This document shows, piece after piece, positions 16,399-25,387 of a stretch of 64,000 nt of DNA; position 1 is the stretch's first letter; each line of letters starts with the position of its first letter. The translations under genes were made by a program, and so were the position numbers. Origin of the DNA: Peribacillus asahii. GTDB taxonomy: Bacteria > Bacillota > Bacilli > Bacillales > DSM-1321. The DNA lies in the NCBI RefSeq assembly GCF_004006295.1, contig NZ_CP026095.1, forward strand, positions 3,928,501 to 3,992,500, written 5' to 3'. The notes beneath the pieces are model-generated. The model worked only from the letters and a program-made list of their open reading frames with translations. It was not told where the DNA came from and made no database searches.

Positions 16399-18813
16399 TT
16401 AGTTTGCTACAATATTCACCAATTTACCCGGTACAGCAATCACTTTACGAACCGTTTTACCATCGATTTGTTCTTTAACCGCATTGTCACCCATTGCGAT
16501 TTCTTCTAACTTTTCTTTGGTTGTATCTGTTGGCACCATAAGTTTTGCTTTTACTTTACCGTTAATTTGGACAACGATTTCCACTTCATTATCGATTAAT
16601 TTTGCTTCATCGTAAGCAGGCCATGTTTCATATGTGATGCTTTCTGTATGACCAAGATGTGCCCAAAGCTCTTCAGCAATATGTGGAGCAACTGGTGATA
16701 ATAATTTAACAAAGCCTTCAATATATTCTTTTGGAAGAGCTTCTGCTTTATAGCAATCGTTAATAAACACCATTAATTGTGAAATCGCTGTGTTGAACTT
16801 CAAGTCCTCATAGTTCTCTGTCACTTTTTTCACAGTTTGGTGATATACTTTTTCCAATTTACCTGTAGAATCTCCCTCAACGATTTTATCTGTTAGTTGA
16901 TTGTTATCATCTACAAGCAATCGCCAAATACGATCTAAGAAACGACGAGCTCCATCCAGACCATTTGTTGACCACGCAATGGATGCATCAAGCGGCCCCA
17001 TGAACATTTCATACAGACGAAGTGTATCCGCACCATGGCTTTCCACGATGTCATCTGGATTTACGACATTTCCTTTTGATTTACTCATTTTTTCATTGTT
17101 TTCCCCAAGAATCATCCCTTGGTTAAACAAGTTTTGGAATGGCTCTTTTGTTGGAACGACACCAAGATCGTATAAGAATTTATGCCAGAAGCGAGCGTAT
17201 AATAAGTGAAGAACAGCATGCTCTGCTCCACCAATATAAATATCGACTGGAAGCCATTCTTTTAATTTCTCAGCGTCTGCCAACGCATCTGCATTGTTTG
17301 GGTCAATATAACGTAAGTAGTACCAGCTGCTTCCCGCCCACTGCGGCATTGTATTCGTTTCACGACGACCTTTACGTCCATTCTCGTCAGTTACGTTCAC
17401 CCATTCTGTAATGTTCGCAAGTGGTGATTCACCTGTTCCAGAAGGCTTGATGTCTGTTGTCTTCGGTAAAAGCAATGGAAGCTCTTCTTCTTTTAACGCT
17501 TCCACGCTGCCATCTTCCCAATGAATGATCGGAATTGGTTCACCCCAGTAGCGTTGACGGCTAAATAACCAGTCACGTAAGCGGAATGTTACTTTTTTCG
17601 TACCGATTCCTTTTTCCTCTAACCACTGAATCATCGTTTTAATTGCGTCTTCTTTATTTAAACCATCTAAGAAGTTCGAGTTTACATGCATACCATCGCC
17701 TGTGTAAGCTTCTTTCGTTACATCTCCGCCTGCAACAACTTCAATGATTGGTAGTTCAAACTTCACCGCAAATTCATAGTCACGTTCATCATGCGCTGGG
17801 ACAGCCATAATCGCACCTGTTCCATAGCTGATTAACACGTAGTCAGCTATCCAAATTGGCATTTTGGCACCGTTTACTGGATTAATGGCATAAGCACCTG
17901 TGAAAACACCTGTTTTATCTTTCGCTAAATCCGTTCTTTCAAGATCGCTTTTATGTTTCACTTGGTCTAAATATGCGTCAACTGCTGCTTGTTGCTCAGC
18001 TGTTGTAATTTTTTCAACAAACGGGTGCTCTGGCGCTAGTACAGCGTATGTCGCTCCGAATAATGTATCCGGACGAGTCGTAAACACCGTAAAAGTTTCA
18101 TCATGTCCATCGATACCGAATGTTACTTCCGCTCCTTCAGAACGGCCAATCCAGTTACGCTGCATATCTTTAATATTTTCTGGCCAATCAACCGTTTCTA
18201 AGTCGTCAAGTAAACGATCCGCATACGCTGTAATACGAAGCATCCATTGTTTCATCGGACGGCGCTCTACTGGATGACCTCCACGCTCACTCACTCCATC
18301 AATGACTTCCTCATTAGCAAGTACGGTTCCAAGTGCTGGACACCAGTTCACCGGCACTTCATCTACATAAGCAAGACCTTTTTCATATAATTTTAAGAAA
18401 ATCCATTGTGTCCATTTATAATAACTTGGATCGGTTGTATTAATTTCACGATCCCAATCATATGAGAAACCAAGTGATTTAATTTGACGACGGAATGTAT
18501 TAATATTGTGCTCTGTAAATTCAGCTGGATCATTTCCTGTATCAATTGCATATTGTTCTGCAGGAAGACCAAATGCATCCCACCCAATTGGATGTAATAC
18601 ATTATAACCTTGCATGCGTTTCATACGCGCTAAAATATCGCTCGCTGTATACCCCTCTGGATGACCTACATGAAGACCTGCTCCAGATGGGTAAGGAAAC
18701 ATATCCAAGGCATAGAATTTACGCTTTCCACTTTCTTCCCCCGTTTTAAATGTTTTATTCTTCTCCCAATATTGTTGCCATTTCGCTTCAATACTTTTAT
18801 GTTCAAAACTCAT
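16399..18813 (-). CDS. leuS: Leucyl-tRNA synthetase
   Basis: An 804-residue class I aminoacyl-tRNA synthetase that charges tRNA-Leu. The HIGH-type motif (LHVGHPEGY, about residues 47-55) and KMSKS (about 575) are present. The CP1 editing domain contains [15 protein letters not shown] and the aspartate of the editing site follows in [11 protein letters not shown]. The length is standard for Bacillus. A T-box leader upstream indicates induction by uncharged tRNA-Leu. Confidence 0.97.
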   Translation of the reverse strand: MSFEHKSIEAKWQQYWEKNKTFKTGEESGKRKFYALDMFPYPSGAGLHVGHPEGYTASDILARMKRMQGYNVLHPIGWDAFGLPAEQYAIDTGNDPAEFTEHNINTFRRQIKSLGFSYDWDREINTTDPSYYKWTQWIFLKLYEKGLAYVDEVPVNWCPALGTVLANEEVIDGVSERGGHPVERRPMKQWMLRITAYADRLLDDLETVDWPENIKDMQRNWIGRSEGAEVTFGIDGHDETFTVFTTRPDTLFGATYAVLAPEHPFVEKITTAEQQAAVDAYLDQVKHKSDLERTDLAKDKTGVFTGAYAINPVNGAKMPIWIADYVLISYGTGAIMAVPAHDERDYEFAVKFELPIIEVVAGGDVTKEAYTGDGMHVNSNFLDGLNKEDAIKTMIQWLEEKGIGTKKVTFRLRDWLFSRQRYWGEPIPIIHWEDGSVEALKEEELPLLLPKTTDIKPSGTGESPLANITEWVNVTDENGRKGRRETNTMPQWAGSSWYYLRYIDPNNADALADAEKLKEWLPVDIYIGGAEHAVLHLLYARFWHKFLYDLGVVPTKEPFQNLFNQGMILGENNEKMSKSKGNVVNPDDIVESHGADTLRLYEMFMGPLDASIAWSTNGLDGARRFLDRIWRLLVDDNNQLTDKIVEGDSTGKLEKVYHQTVKKVTENYEDLKFNTAISQLMVFINDCYKAEALPKEYIEGFVKLLSPVAPHIAEELWAHLGHTESITYETWPAYDEAKLIDNEVEIVVQINGKVKAKLMVPTDTTKEKLEEIAMGDNAVKEQIDGKTVRKVIAVPGKLVNIVAN

Positions 18814-18848
18814 GTTCTTTCCTCCTACTTTTCTTCTTTAAGAGCATA

Positions 18849-19105
18849 TAAAAAACCCCTCATCCCAAATAGGGACGAGAGGATTATGTATATCTTCCCG
18901 CGGTACCACCCACATTGGCAACTCGCTTATGTCGCCCAGCTCAAACACCCGTAACGTAGGTTAAACGCCAGGCATTACTACTAGTTCACACCTGAAACTC
19001 CGAGGCGAGTTCACAATCATTCCAGGTTGACTTGCACCATCCGTCAACTCTCTACAACTGGTTCTAACTGCTACTACTCCTCATCATAGCCTTTATAAAC
19101 ATTGT
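18849..19105 (-). promoter_or_regulatory. T-box riboswitch leader of leuS
   Basis: The minus strand has the T-box core GGTGGTACCGCGGGAAGA (18895-18912) and then a terminator hairpin with arms CCTCTCGTCCC / GGGATGAGGGG and a run of Ts (18849-18882). Upstream lie the structured stem I region and a candidate CUC leucine specifier in GAACTCGCC. Binding of uncharged tRNA-Leu should favour the antiterminator. Confidence 0.88.
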
Positions 19106-19253
19106 TTAATTATACTTCATTCTAGTCAATTTCTTTCATAATTGCAATAGGTGCTCATAAACATTATGAACGAGTTCGCCTATATATATGCGTTTCTTCT
19201 GAAAATTGTGAGTTGTTTCTCATTTTAGTTCATATATAAATCTGAACTAAAAA

Positions 19254-19282
19254 GGGCTACCCAATCCAAACTTGGGTAACCC
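19254..19282 (-). terminator. Terminator of ytzC
   Basis: Hairpin GGGTTACCCAA / TTGGGTAGCCC followed by TTTTTAG on the minus strand. Confidence 0.85.
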
Positions 19283-19288
19283 GTTTAC

Positions 19289-19552
19289 TTAATGTCGTAA
19301 CATAACCATATCGTGTCTCATTAAATCGAGCTGTCCTTTCATCCGTTGAAGTCGCTCTTTCTGCTCTGGATTTGCACTCGCATAAATTGGTTCCATCTGT
19401 CTTATAGCTTCTTCTAAATAAGCTTGTGCATTTTGGTAGGTTTCATCATCCCAATGTTCCTGCCTTGATGCCTCTATATATTCAAAATCTGCAAATCGGA
19501 GAGCCCCTTCACATTGCTCTAAAAAATGGTCAATAGATTGTCTTGTTCCCAT
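19289..19552 (-). CDS. ytzC: DUF2524 protein YtzC
   Basis: An 87-residue, mostly helical acidic protein beginning MGTRQSIDHFLEQCEGALRF. Its length, pattern and place next to ytqA match B. subtilis YtzC (DUF2524), whose function is unknown. ATG 19552 is chosen since AAGGAGAGG lies 6 nt upstream; the frame also opens at 19576 without a site. Confidence 0.8.
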   Translation of the reverse strand: MGTRQSIDHFLEQCEGALRFADFEYIEASRQEHWDDETYQNAQAYLEEAIRQMEPIYASANPEQKERLQRMKGQLDLMRHDMVMLRH

Positions 19553-19685
19553 TCTTATCCTCTCCTTCGCATTCATTTTGATGACGAATCATCGAACTTA
19601 GTTTAAGTCAAACAAACTAAAATTATTCTTGCTCAAAATATTGTATAATAGGTGGGATAAATTAATTGAACATAGGAGGTTGCTG

Positions 19686-20657
19686 ATGTTGAGTCAGATA
19701 AACCCGTTTATATATGCCAGTGATAACAAGCGCTATCACACATGGAATTATCATTTAAAAAATCATTTTGGCCATAAAGTTTTTAAAGTTGCACTTGATG
19801 GCGGCTTTGATTGTCCAAATCGCGATGGTACAGTCGCTCATGGAGGGTGTACATTTTGCAGTGCAGCCGGATCTGGCGATTTTGCTGGAAATCGTGCTGA
19901 ACCACTTGATGTGCAATTTAAGGAAATTAGTGAAAAAATGCATTATAAGTGGAAAGACGGTCAATACATTGCTTACTTTCAAGCATTTACAAATACGCAT
20001 GCGCCCGTTGAGGAATTGAGAGAGAAATACGAGCTCGTTCTAAAACAGGAAGGCGTGGTCGGTCTTTCAATTGCAACACGTCCTGACTGCTTACCAGATA
20101 ATGTTATCGAATATTTAGCGGAACTAAATGAACGTACTTACTTATGGGTTGAGCTCGGTTTACAGACCGTTCATGAACAAACAGCGACCCTCATTAACCG
20201 CGCTCATAATTATGAGTGTTACAAACAAGGTGTCGCCAAATTGCGCAAGCATAACATTCGTGTTTGCTCCCACATTATCAATGGACTTCCGCAAGAAGAT
20301 TACAGCATGATGATGGAAACGGCGCGTGAAGTCGCTAAATTAGATGTGCAAGGAATTAAAATTCACCTGTTACATTTATTAAAAGGAACACCTATGGTTA
20401 AGCAATATGAAAAGGGCATACTTGAGTTTCTTCAACGAGATGAATATGTCCAGCTTGTTTGCGACCAGCTCGAAATCATTCCGCCAGAAATGATTGTTCA
20501 CCGCATCACAGGAGATGGACCAATTGACTTAATGATTGGACCGATGTGGAGTGTAAATAAATGGGACGTACTAAATGCGATTGATGGAGAGCTCAAACGT
20601 CGCGATAGCTGGCAAGGGAAATTTTACAAAGCGGAGGCAGTAAAGAATGAAGCTTGA
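19686..20657 (+). CDS. ytqA: Radical SAM protein YtqA (TIGR01212 family)
   Basis: A 323-residue radical SAM enzyme. The cluster-binding cysteines are C43, C55 and C58 in CPNRDGTVAHGGCTFC, with the spacing of this family rather than the usual CX3CX2C. The end holds IIPPEMIVHRITGDG. Work on related YtqA/YtqB proteins points to tRNA wobble-uridine side-chain modification (mnm5 pathway); I recall this but cannot confirm it here. The start ATG follows AGGAGG. It overlaps ytqB by 11 nt, so they form an operon. Confidence 0.85.
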   Translation: MLSQINPFIYASDNKRYHTWNYHLKNHFGHKVFKVALDGGFDCPNRDGTVAHGGCTFCSAAGSGDFAGNRAEPLDVQFKEISEKMHYKWKDGQYIAYFQAFTNTHAPVEELREKYELVLKQEGVVGLSIATRPDCLPDNVIEYLAELNERTYLWVELGLQTVHEQTATLINRAHNYECYKQGVAKLRKHNIRVCSHIINGLPQEDYSMMMETAREVAKLDVQGIKIHLLHLLKGTPMVKQYEKGILEFLQRDEYVQLVCDQLEIIPPEMIVHRITGDGPIDLMIGPMWSVNKWDVLNAIDGELKRRDSWQGKFYKAEAVKNEA

Positions 20658-21222
20658 TCGAATTCTACCTTTTGCAAGAATTTTATTAGAAAAAGCAGTA
20701 CAACCTGGTGATATCGCAGTCGATGGCACGATGGGGAATGGGTTTGATACCGTTTTCCTTGCAAACCTAACAGGAGAAGCTGGGCATGTGTATGCTTTTG
20801 ATATTCAAAGCGAGGCCATTCAAAGCACTACGGCAAAGTTAGCAGCAGAACAACTATCTGAGCGTTGTACTTTATTTCATGCTGGACACGAACAATTGAA
20901 AAATCTAGTCCCGGAGAAGGAAACACGAAGCTTAACGGGTGCCATTTTTAATCTAGGTTACCTCCCCGGAGGAGATAAAACCATTACCACACAAGCAAGC
21001 ACAACAATTTCAGCGATTGAACAACTGCTTGAAAAAATGAAACCGGAAGGCATCATCGTACTTGTCATTTACCATGGACATCCAGAAGGTGCGATTGAAC
21101 GAGATGAATTGCTAGCTTATGTTAAACACTTACCGCAAGATAAAGCACATGTTCTTCAATACGGATTCATAAACCAAGCGAATCATCCACCATTTATTGT
21201 AGCTATTGAAAAAAGAGCATAG
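20647..21222 (+). CDS. ytqB: Class I SAM-dependent methyltransferase YtqB
   Basis: This 191-residue Rossmann-fold methyltransferase has motif I as VDGTMGNGFDTVFLA (about residues 25-39) and an acidic ribose-binding motif (VYAFDIQ). NLGYLPGGDK is the family's conserved motif IV. It is translationally coupled to ytqA and likely acts in the same tRNA modification step (methylation of the wobble-uridine side chain in related enzymes). It begins behind GCGGAGG. Confidence 0.87.
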   Translation: MKLDRILPFARILLEKAVQPGDIAVDGTMGNGFDTVFLANLTGEAGHVYAFDIQSEAIQSTTAKLAAEQLSERCTLFHAGHEQLKNLVPEKETRSLTGAIFNLGYLPGGDKTITTQASTTISAIEQLLEKMKPEGIIVLVIYHGHPEGAIERDELLAYVKHLPQDKAHVLQYGFINQANHPPFIVAIEKRA

Positions 21223-21230
21223 AGCGAAAC

Positions 21231-21415
21231 TCCCATTAGCGGGTCCCACTGATGATTAGCCAATCGGACCTTTACTACAAAAGTGAAGCGACTGTTCAGC
21301 CTCGACAAGCATAAGATGAAATGCAGCTAGAGGAGGGCTGCCGTCCCCCATCTAACTTCTTTGTTTCCTCATAAGCTTAAGGTGGAGGGCTGCCCTTCCT
21401 TTAAGTATGGGATAA
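21231..21415 (+). repeat. Dispersed intergenic repeat, copy 1
   Basis: This stretch after ytqB shares ACTGATGATTAGCCA and a CCTCATAA..CTT..GCTGCCC block with the region after ytoA, and ACTGTTCAGCCTCGACAAG (21291-21309) with the region at 25.1 kb. It holds no gene. The repeats sit downstream of plus-strand genes and can form GC-rich stems. Confidence 0.55.
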
Positions 21416-21435
21416 AAAAACAATCTATGCATGTT

Positions 21436-21472
21436 AAAGTGCCAGTTCAACTTGAATGGAACAGGCACTTTT
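21436..21472. terminator. Terminator between ytqB and regulator gene
   Basis: AAAGTGCC / GGCACTTT stem with inner GTTC/GAAC pairing, then T-rich sequence. Confidence 0.75.
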
Positions 21473-21529
21473 ATTTTTAGCTCCTGTGTGTGAGCTTAGT
21501 CTCACACACCTTCCAACAAAGCTTTATCT

Positions 21530-22759
21530 TTAAAAATCATCCTCTACCCAGCTATGTGAAAATAAAATTTCCTTTGTCCCCCGATATTGACTTGGTGACC
21601 AGCCAATTTCTTTTTTAAACGTAGCGCTAAAATAATTAGGCGTATTAAAGCCTAATTCCATCGCAATTTCTTCAATGGTTTGATTCGTTCGTCGCAATAA
21701 CCAAATCGAGCGTTGTAGTTTAACTAACGTAACATAGGAAACAAAACTGTGCCCAGTTTCTTTTTTAAATAATCGACTAAAATAGGTTGGACTAAAGTTC
21801 ACCTTCGCTGCTACTTTATTCATCGAAATATTTTCTGCATAATGAGAGCGTATATAATCAATACTTTTTTGAACAGAAACATTTGTTGGAATTTCATCAA
21901 AATAACGCAGCCACAATTCATGCTTAGCAACGGACATTCTTGCAACCTTTGCATTCGCATAAGAACTCTTTAACTGCATGACTTCCCGACAAATCGATCC
22001 TACTCCAATGTATAATTGAATGCCATATTCTTCCCTAAGTACTTCAATAGCAGAAAACATCACTTGTTCTCCTTCTGCCCAAAAAGACGGTGTTGCTACA
22101 TCAGATGGAACTTTCAACAATAGCGCAGCATTTTTATGAAATGGAACAAAATAAGCTTCATATCCAATAGCAGAGAATGCTTTTAAAATAACCTTTTGCA
22201 CAACAGATGAAGCTTCCCATCCCTCTTTCTTTTCTCTCTCTGGACTAATGAGAAAGCCTTGAATACAGCAAACCAAATTAGGAACCATCGCTGAAGGCAG
22301 CAATGTAAGGGATTCAGACATCTCTACTTCACTCGTTATATCCCCTTTTAACACCCTTCTCCAAATCATATCACGGTACGATTCACCTTCTACCGTTTCT
22401 TCTATAATAGGTATTTCGGTACGAAGAGAAAAAGCTTTTTTAAAATTCCGATAAAAAGACCTGCTCTTTAAAGGCTTAATTAATAATGAAGGGAGTCCCA
22501 GCTCAATCGCAATAGGCGATGTTTTAGTCATTGATTGATCCAGAATCGGAATGATAAGAATATCTTGATACTGCTTCATCATTCTACGTACCTTTACCCA
22601 ATCAAAAAGAGAAGTAATTTCTACAATTAGAATATCATCCGGAAGAATGGAACCTTCATTTTGAACGATTAAATTTGAAAAACTAGGGTGAGCTAACCAT
22701 GTTTCTATTTTTTCCTTTTCTTGATCATCCTGTACTACTAATTGAACACGGTACGACAT
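21530..22759 (-). CDS. AraC-family regulator with degenerate receiver domain, copy 1
   Basis: A 409-residue regulator. Residues 1-115 resemble a receiver domain without the phospho-aspartate (ILIVEIT where ILDI is usual) but with the KP motif (LLIKP). A middle region (about 165-285) contains EEYGIQLYIGVGSICREV, like the GGDEF-like domain of YesN-type regulators. Two AraC helix-turn-helices end the protein (MNKVAAKVNFSPTYFSRLFK and IEEIAMELGFNTPNYFSATF). It is divergent from a DUF485-symporter operon and has a close paralogue at 28471-29661. It probably activates the adjacent operon; the inducer is unknown. Confidence 0.85.
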   Translation of the reverse strand: MSYRVQLVVQDDQEKEKIETWLAHPSFSNLIVQNEGSILPDDILIVEITSLFDWVKVRRMMKQYQDILIIPILDQSMTKTSPIAIELGLPSLLIKPLKSRSFYRNFKKAFSLRTEIPIIEETVEGESYRDMIWRRVLKGDITSEVEMSESLTLLPSAMVPNLVCCIQGFLISPEREKKEGWEASSVVQKVILKAFSAIGYEAYFVPFHKNAALLLKVPSDVATPSFWAEGEQVMFSAIEVLREEYGIQLYIGVGSICREVMQLKSSYANAKVARMSVAKHELWLRYFDEIPTNVSVQKSIDYIRSHYAENISMNKVAAKVNFSPTYFSRLFKKETGHSFVSYVTLVKLQRSIWLLRRTNQTIEEIAMELGFNTPNYFSATFKKEIGWSPSQYRGTKEILFSHSWVEDDF

Positions 22760-22820
22760 TAGACCCCTCCCTAACGATGAATTATTCTACAAATTATACT
22801 ATGTTCCGACAACAATAGTG

Positions 22821-22882
22821 CAAATTTTTGTATTTTTAAGACAAATTTTTGTAAGGTATACCTATTCATAATATAGTACAAT
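22821..22882 (+). promoter_or_regulatory. Operator direct repeats and promoter of symporter operon 1
   Basis: Two identical CAAATTTTTGTA copies start 21 bp apart (22821-22832 and 22842-22853), two helical turns, as expected for an AraC-type dimer. A TACAAT or TATAGT -10 candidate lies at 22872-22882. The downstream repeat leads into GTAAGGTATA at the -35 position, which is shared with the second module. A stem-loop with arms ATAGAAAGCT / AGCTTTCTAT follows in the leader (about 22890-22940). Confidence 0.6.
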
Positions 22883-22972
22883 TTGAAAAATAGAAAGCTT
22901 TACTATAACAGTTTTGAAGATTTTGCATAGCTTTCTATATTTCCTGATTCCTAGAGTAGATTTGACGGATAA

Positions 22973-22986
22973 AGGAAACGCTTACA
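22973..22986 (+). promoter_or_regulatory. Putative cre site (CcpA), symporter operon 1
   Basis: AGGAAACGCTTACA fits the cre consensus TGNAANCGNWWNCA at 13 of 14 positions. It lies downstream of the promoter, where a roadblock type of repression is common. Confidence 0.55.
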
Positions 22987-23038
22987 ATGCTAAGTTGTAG
23001 AAATTGGGGTTAATTTTTGACAAAAGGGGGAGTTTTAT

Positions 23039-23392
23039 ATGGCAAACGCAGCCAGAGCATACGTAGACGATAAAGCGAAAACTCCGGAAATCGACTACGA
23101 TGCATTTGTGGAAATGGATTCGTTTAACAAACTTGTTAAACAAAAAAGGGGATTCTTATTCACAACGACATTCTTGTTTATGATTGCTTATATTTTATTG
23201 CCAATTCTAGCGTTCACGGACGCTTTGCAAGCAAAAGCAATTGGAAACATTACTTGGGTCTGGATTTATTCTTTATCTTTATTCTTAATGACCATTATTC
23301 TTTGTACGCTTTATGTTAGCCGTGCACAAAAATTCGACAAACAGGCTGAGGCAGTAATCGCCGAGTATCAGCAAAAGAAAGGCGGCAGATGA
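23039..23392 (+). CDS. DUF485 membrane protein, copy 1
   Basis: A 117-residue protein with two helices (about residues 38-62 and 72-98) between hydrophilic ends. DUF485 proteins (E. coli YjcH, B. subtilis YwcB) are encoded just before acetate-type SSS symporters. Here the stop overlaps the symporter start by 4 nt (ATGA). The start follows AAGGGGGAG. It probably assists the symporter. A paralogue lies at 29861-30226. Confidence 0.85.
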   Translation: MANAARAYVDDKAKTPEIDYDAFVEMDSFNKLVKQKRGFLFTTTFLFMIAYILLPILAFTDALQAKAIGNITWVWIYSLSLFLMTIILCTLYVSRAQKFDKQAEAVIAEYQQKKGGR

Positions 23393-24951
23393 TGAATTTA
23401 GTAACTATTGGCTTTTTCGTTGGAATCGTTGGTTTAACATTACTTGTTACTTATATCGCAGCTAAGCGTACGTCTTCTGCGAATGACTTTTATACAGCAG
23501 GCGGCGGCTTGACAGGCTGGCAAAATGGTTTAGCTATCGCCGGTGACTACTTATCAGCAGCAGCATTCCTTGGGGTATCCGGTGCAATTGCCCTAAATGG
23601 TTTTGACGGTTTCTTCTTCTCGGTAGGTTATGTTGTAGCCAACCTTGTTCTTTTATACATCGTTGCAGAACCAATGCGTAACCTTGGTAAATATACACTT
23701 GCAGATATGTTAACAGCTCGTTTTAACGAAAAACGTATTCGCGGTATAGCTGCAACATCGACAATCACAATTGTCATTCTATATATGATTGCCCAGCTTG
23801 TAGGAGCTGGTGCATTGATTCAAATGCTATTCGGTATCCCATATTGGACAGCTGTTCTAATCGTTGGTGTCATGATGACAGTATACGTATTATTCGGTGG
23901 TATGACGGCTACTTCATGGGTTCAGATTATTAAAGCATGTCTACTTTTATTCGGTACAGCTCTTATCTCATTCCTTGTTTTTTGGAAATTCGATTTCAGT
24001 ATTATGAAAATGTTTGATACAGCTGCAACTGTTACGGAACAAGGTGAAAACTTCTTGATTCCTGGTATCAAATATACAAGCACAATTGACTCAGTATCTA
24101 TGATGATTGCACTTGTACTTGGTACAGCTGGTCTTCCACACATTTTAATGCGTTTCTTTACAGTTAAAGATGCAAAAACAGCTCGTACATCTATCACATG
24201 GACAACTTGGATTACAGCTATTTTCTTCTCATTAACAATTTTCCTTGGATTCGGTGCCGCTGCATTCGTGGGACAGGGGAACATCTTGGCTGCCAATCCG
24301 GGTGGAAACTTGGCTGCGCCGCTTCTTGCTGAATTCCTTGGTGGCAACGTACTGCTGTCATTCATTTCAGCAGTTGCTTTTGCAACAATTCTTGCAGTAG
24401 TATCCGGCCTTGTATTAACAGGAGCTTCCGCAATTTCGCATGATATTTACGGCGAAATCATGAAAGATGGTAAATTGACTCCTAAGCAACAACTTATAGC
24501 AGCACGTACAGGATCTATCTCAATTGCGGTTCTTTCTATTTTGCTTGCTCTTGGCGCGCAGACATTGAACGTATCATTCCTTGTATCATTCGCTTTCTGT
24601 ATTGGAGCATCAGCGAATTTACCAGTTATTCTTTACACAATTTATTGGAAAAAGTTCAACTCCAATGGCGCTATCATCGCGATGGCAACTGGCTTGATTT
24701 CTTGTCTTATTCTTGGCGCACTGGGCCCGAATGTTTGGAACCCAGAAGCTGGTAAAGCAATCTTCGTCGGCACGCCACTTGTTGCTTTATCTAACCCGGC
24801 CATCATCAGTGTTCCTCTTGGATTCCTTGCAGGATGGCTTGGCACAATCTTGACACAAAACAAAGCAAACGAAGCAAAAAATGCAAAAATCTACAACGAA
24901 ATCCGCGTCAAAGCGAACACAGGAATTTCTGTTTCTGACGTATCACATTGA
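23389..24951 (+). CDS. Sodium/acetate-type symporter (ActP/YwcA-like), copy 1
   Basis: A 520-residue SSS-family symporter with about 13 helices. The SSS signature is NDFYTAGGGLTGWQNGLAIA then GDYLSAAAFLG (about residues 50-60), and the conserved GTAGLPHILMRFFTV stretch is typical of the ActP group that takes up acetate and other short monocarboxylates. The substrate is inferred from the family. It is coupled to the DUF485 gene, controlled by the divergent AraC-type regulator by position, and paralogous to 30223-31791. Confidence 0.87.
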   Translation: MMNLVTIGFFVGIVGLTLLVTYIAAKRTSSANDFYTAGGGLTGWQNGLAIAGDYLSAAAFLGVSGAIALNGFDGFFFSVGYVVANLVLLYIVAEPMRNLGKYTLADMLTARFNEKRIRGIAATSTITIVILYMIAQLVGAGALIQMLFGIPYWTAVLIVGVMMTVYVLFGGMTATSWVQIIKACLLLFGTALISFLVFWKFDFSIMKMFDTAATVTEQGENFLIPGIKYTSTIDSVSMMIALVLGTAGLPHILMRFFTVKDAKTARTSITWTTWITAIFFSLTIFLGFGAAAFVGQGNILAANPGGNLAAPLLAEFLGGNVLLSFISAVAFATILAVVSGLVLTGASAISHDIYGEIMKDGKLTPKQQLIAARTGSISIAVLSILLALGAQTLNVSFLVSFAFCIGASANLPVILYTIYWKKFNSNGAIIAMATGLISCLILGALGPNVWNPEAGKAIFVGTPLVALSNPAIISVPLGFLAGWLGTILTQNKANEAKNAKIYNEIRVKANTGISVSDVSH

Positions 24952-24958
24952 TTTATTG

Positions 24959-24986
24959 AACACCGTACCCTCATGGGTGCGGTGTT
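24959..24986 (+). terminator. Terminator of symporter operon 1
   Basis: AACACCG-T-ACCC / GGGT-G-CGGTGTT hairpin followed by TGTCTTTTT. Confidence 0.88.
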
Positions 24987-25094
24987 TGTCTTTTTCAACT
25001 AAATACACGGAAACTCCCCTTCAATACAGACCGTACGCACCTGATTGCTTCAACTATGCCTTCAAAAGAATGTAAAGGTAATTTGCATTGCATC

Positions 25095-25150
25095 CCGCCA
25101 ATCAAACTCTTACTGGAAAAGCGAGATGACTGTTCAGCCCCGACAAGTAT
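25095..25150 (+). repeat. Dispersed intergenic repeat, partial copy
   Basis: GCCAATC, TTACT and the core ACTGTTCAGCCCCGACAAG (25129-25147) match the repeat at 21.25-21.31 kb in the same order and spacing. The remaining 24987-25387 is AT-rich and holds no gene that I can see. Confidence 0.55.
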
Positions 25151-25355
25151 ATTTTTATGATAGTAATCTTATATAGAAGAAAAGAATTTTTCCGTTAAAA
25201 AACCTTTTTAAAACGTTTTCCATCCAAAATTCTACATAAACAAACTTTATTTTCAAAATAAAAACAATTTTTTGAAAATAAATTGACATTTCTTGTATTT
25301 ATTTTATAATTAAGTAAATTAGTTCACTATTTGTGACAAAATTCTTTTTTAGAAA

Positions 25356-25369
25356 TGTAAGCGCTATTA
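25356..25369 (+). promoter_or_regulatory. Putative cre site (CcpA) before dctP
   Basis: TGTAAGCGCTATTA matches TGNAANCGNWWNCA at 13 of 14 positions and sits immediately before the ribosome binding site of dctP. Confidence 0.6.
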
Positions 25370-25387
25370 TTTCAAGGGGGAAAGTTT

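Noticed and set aside
21231..21420. CRISPR-like array
   Set aside because: The repeats here are single dispersed copies without regular spacers; no CRISPR array or cas gene was seen anywhere in the window.
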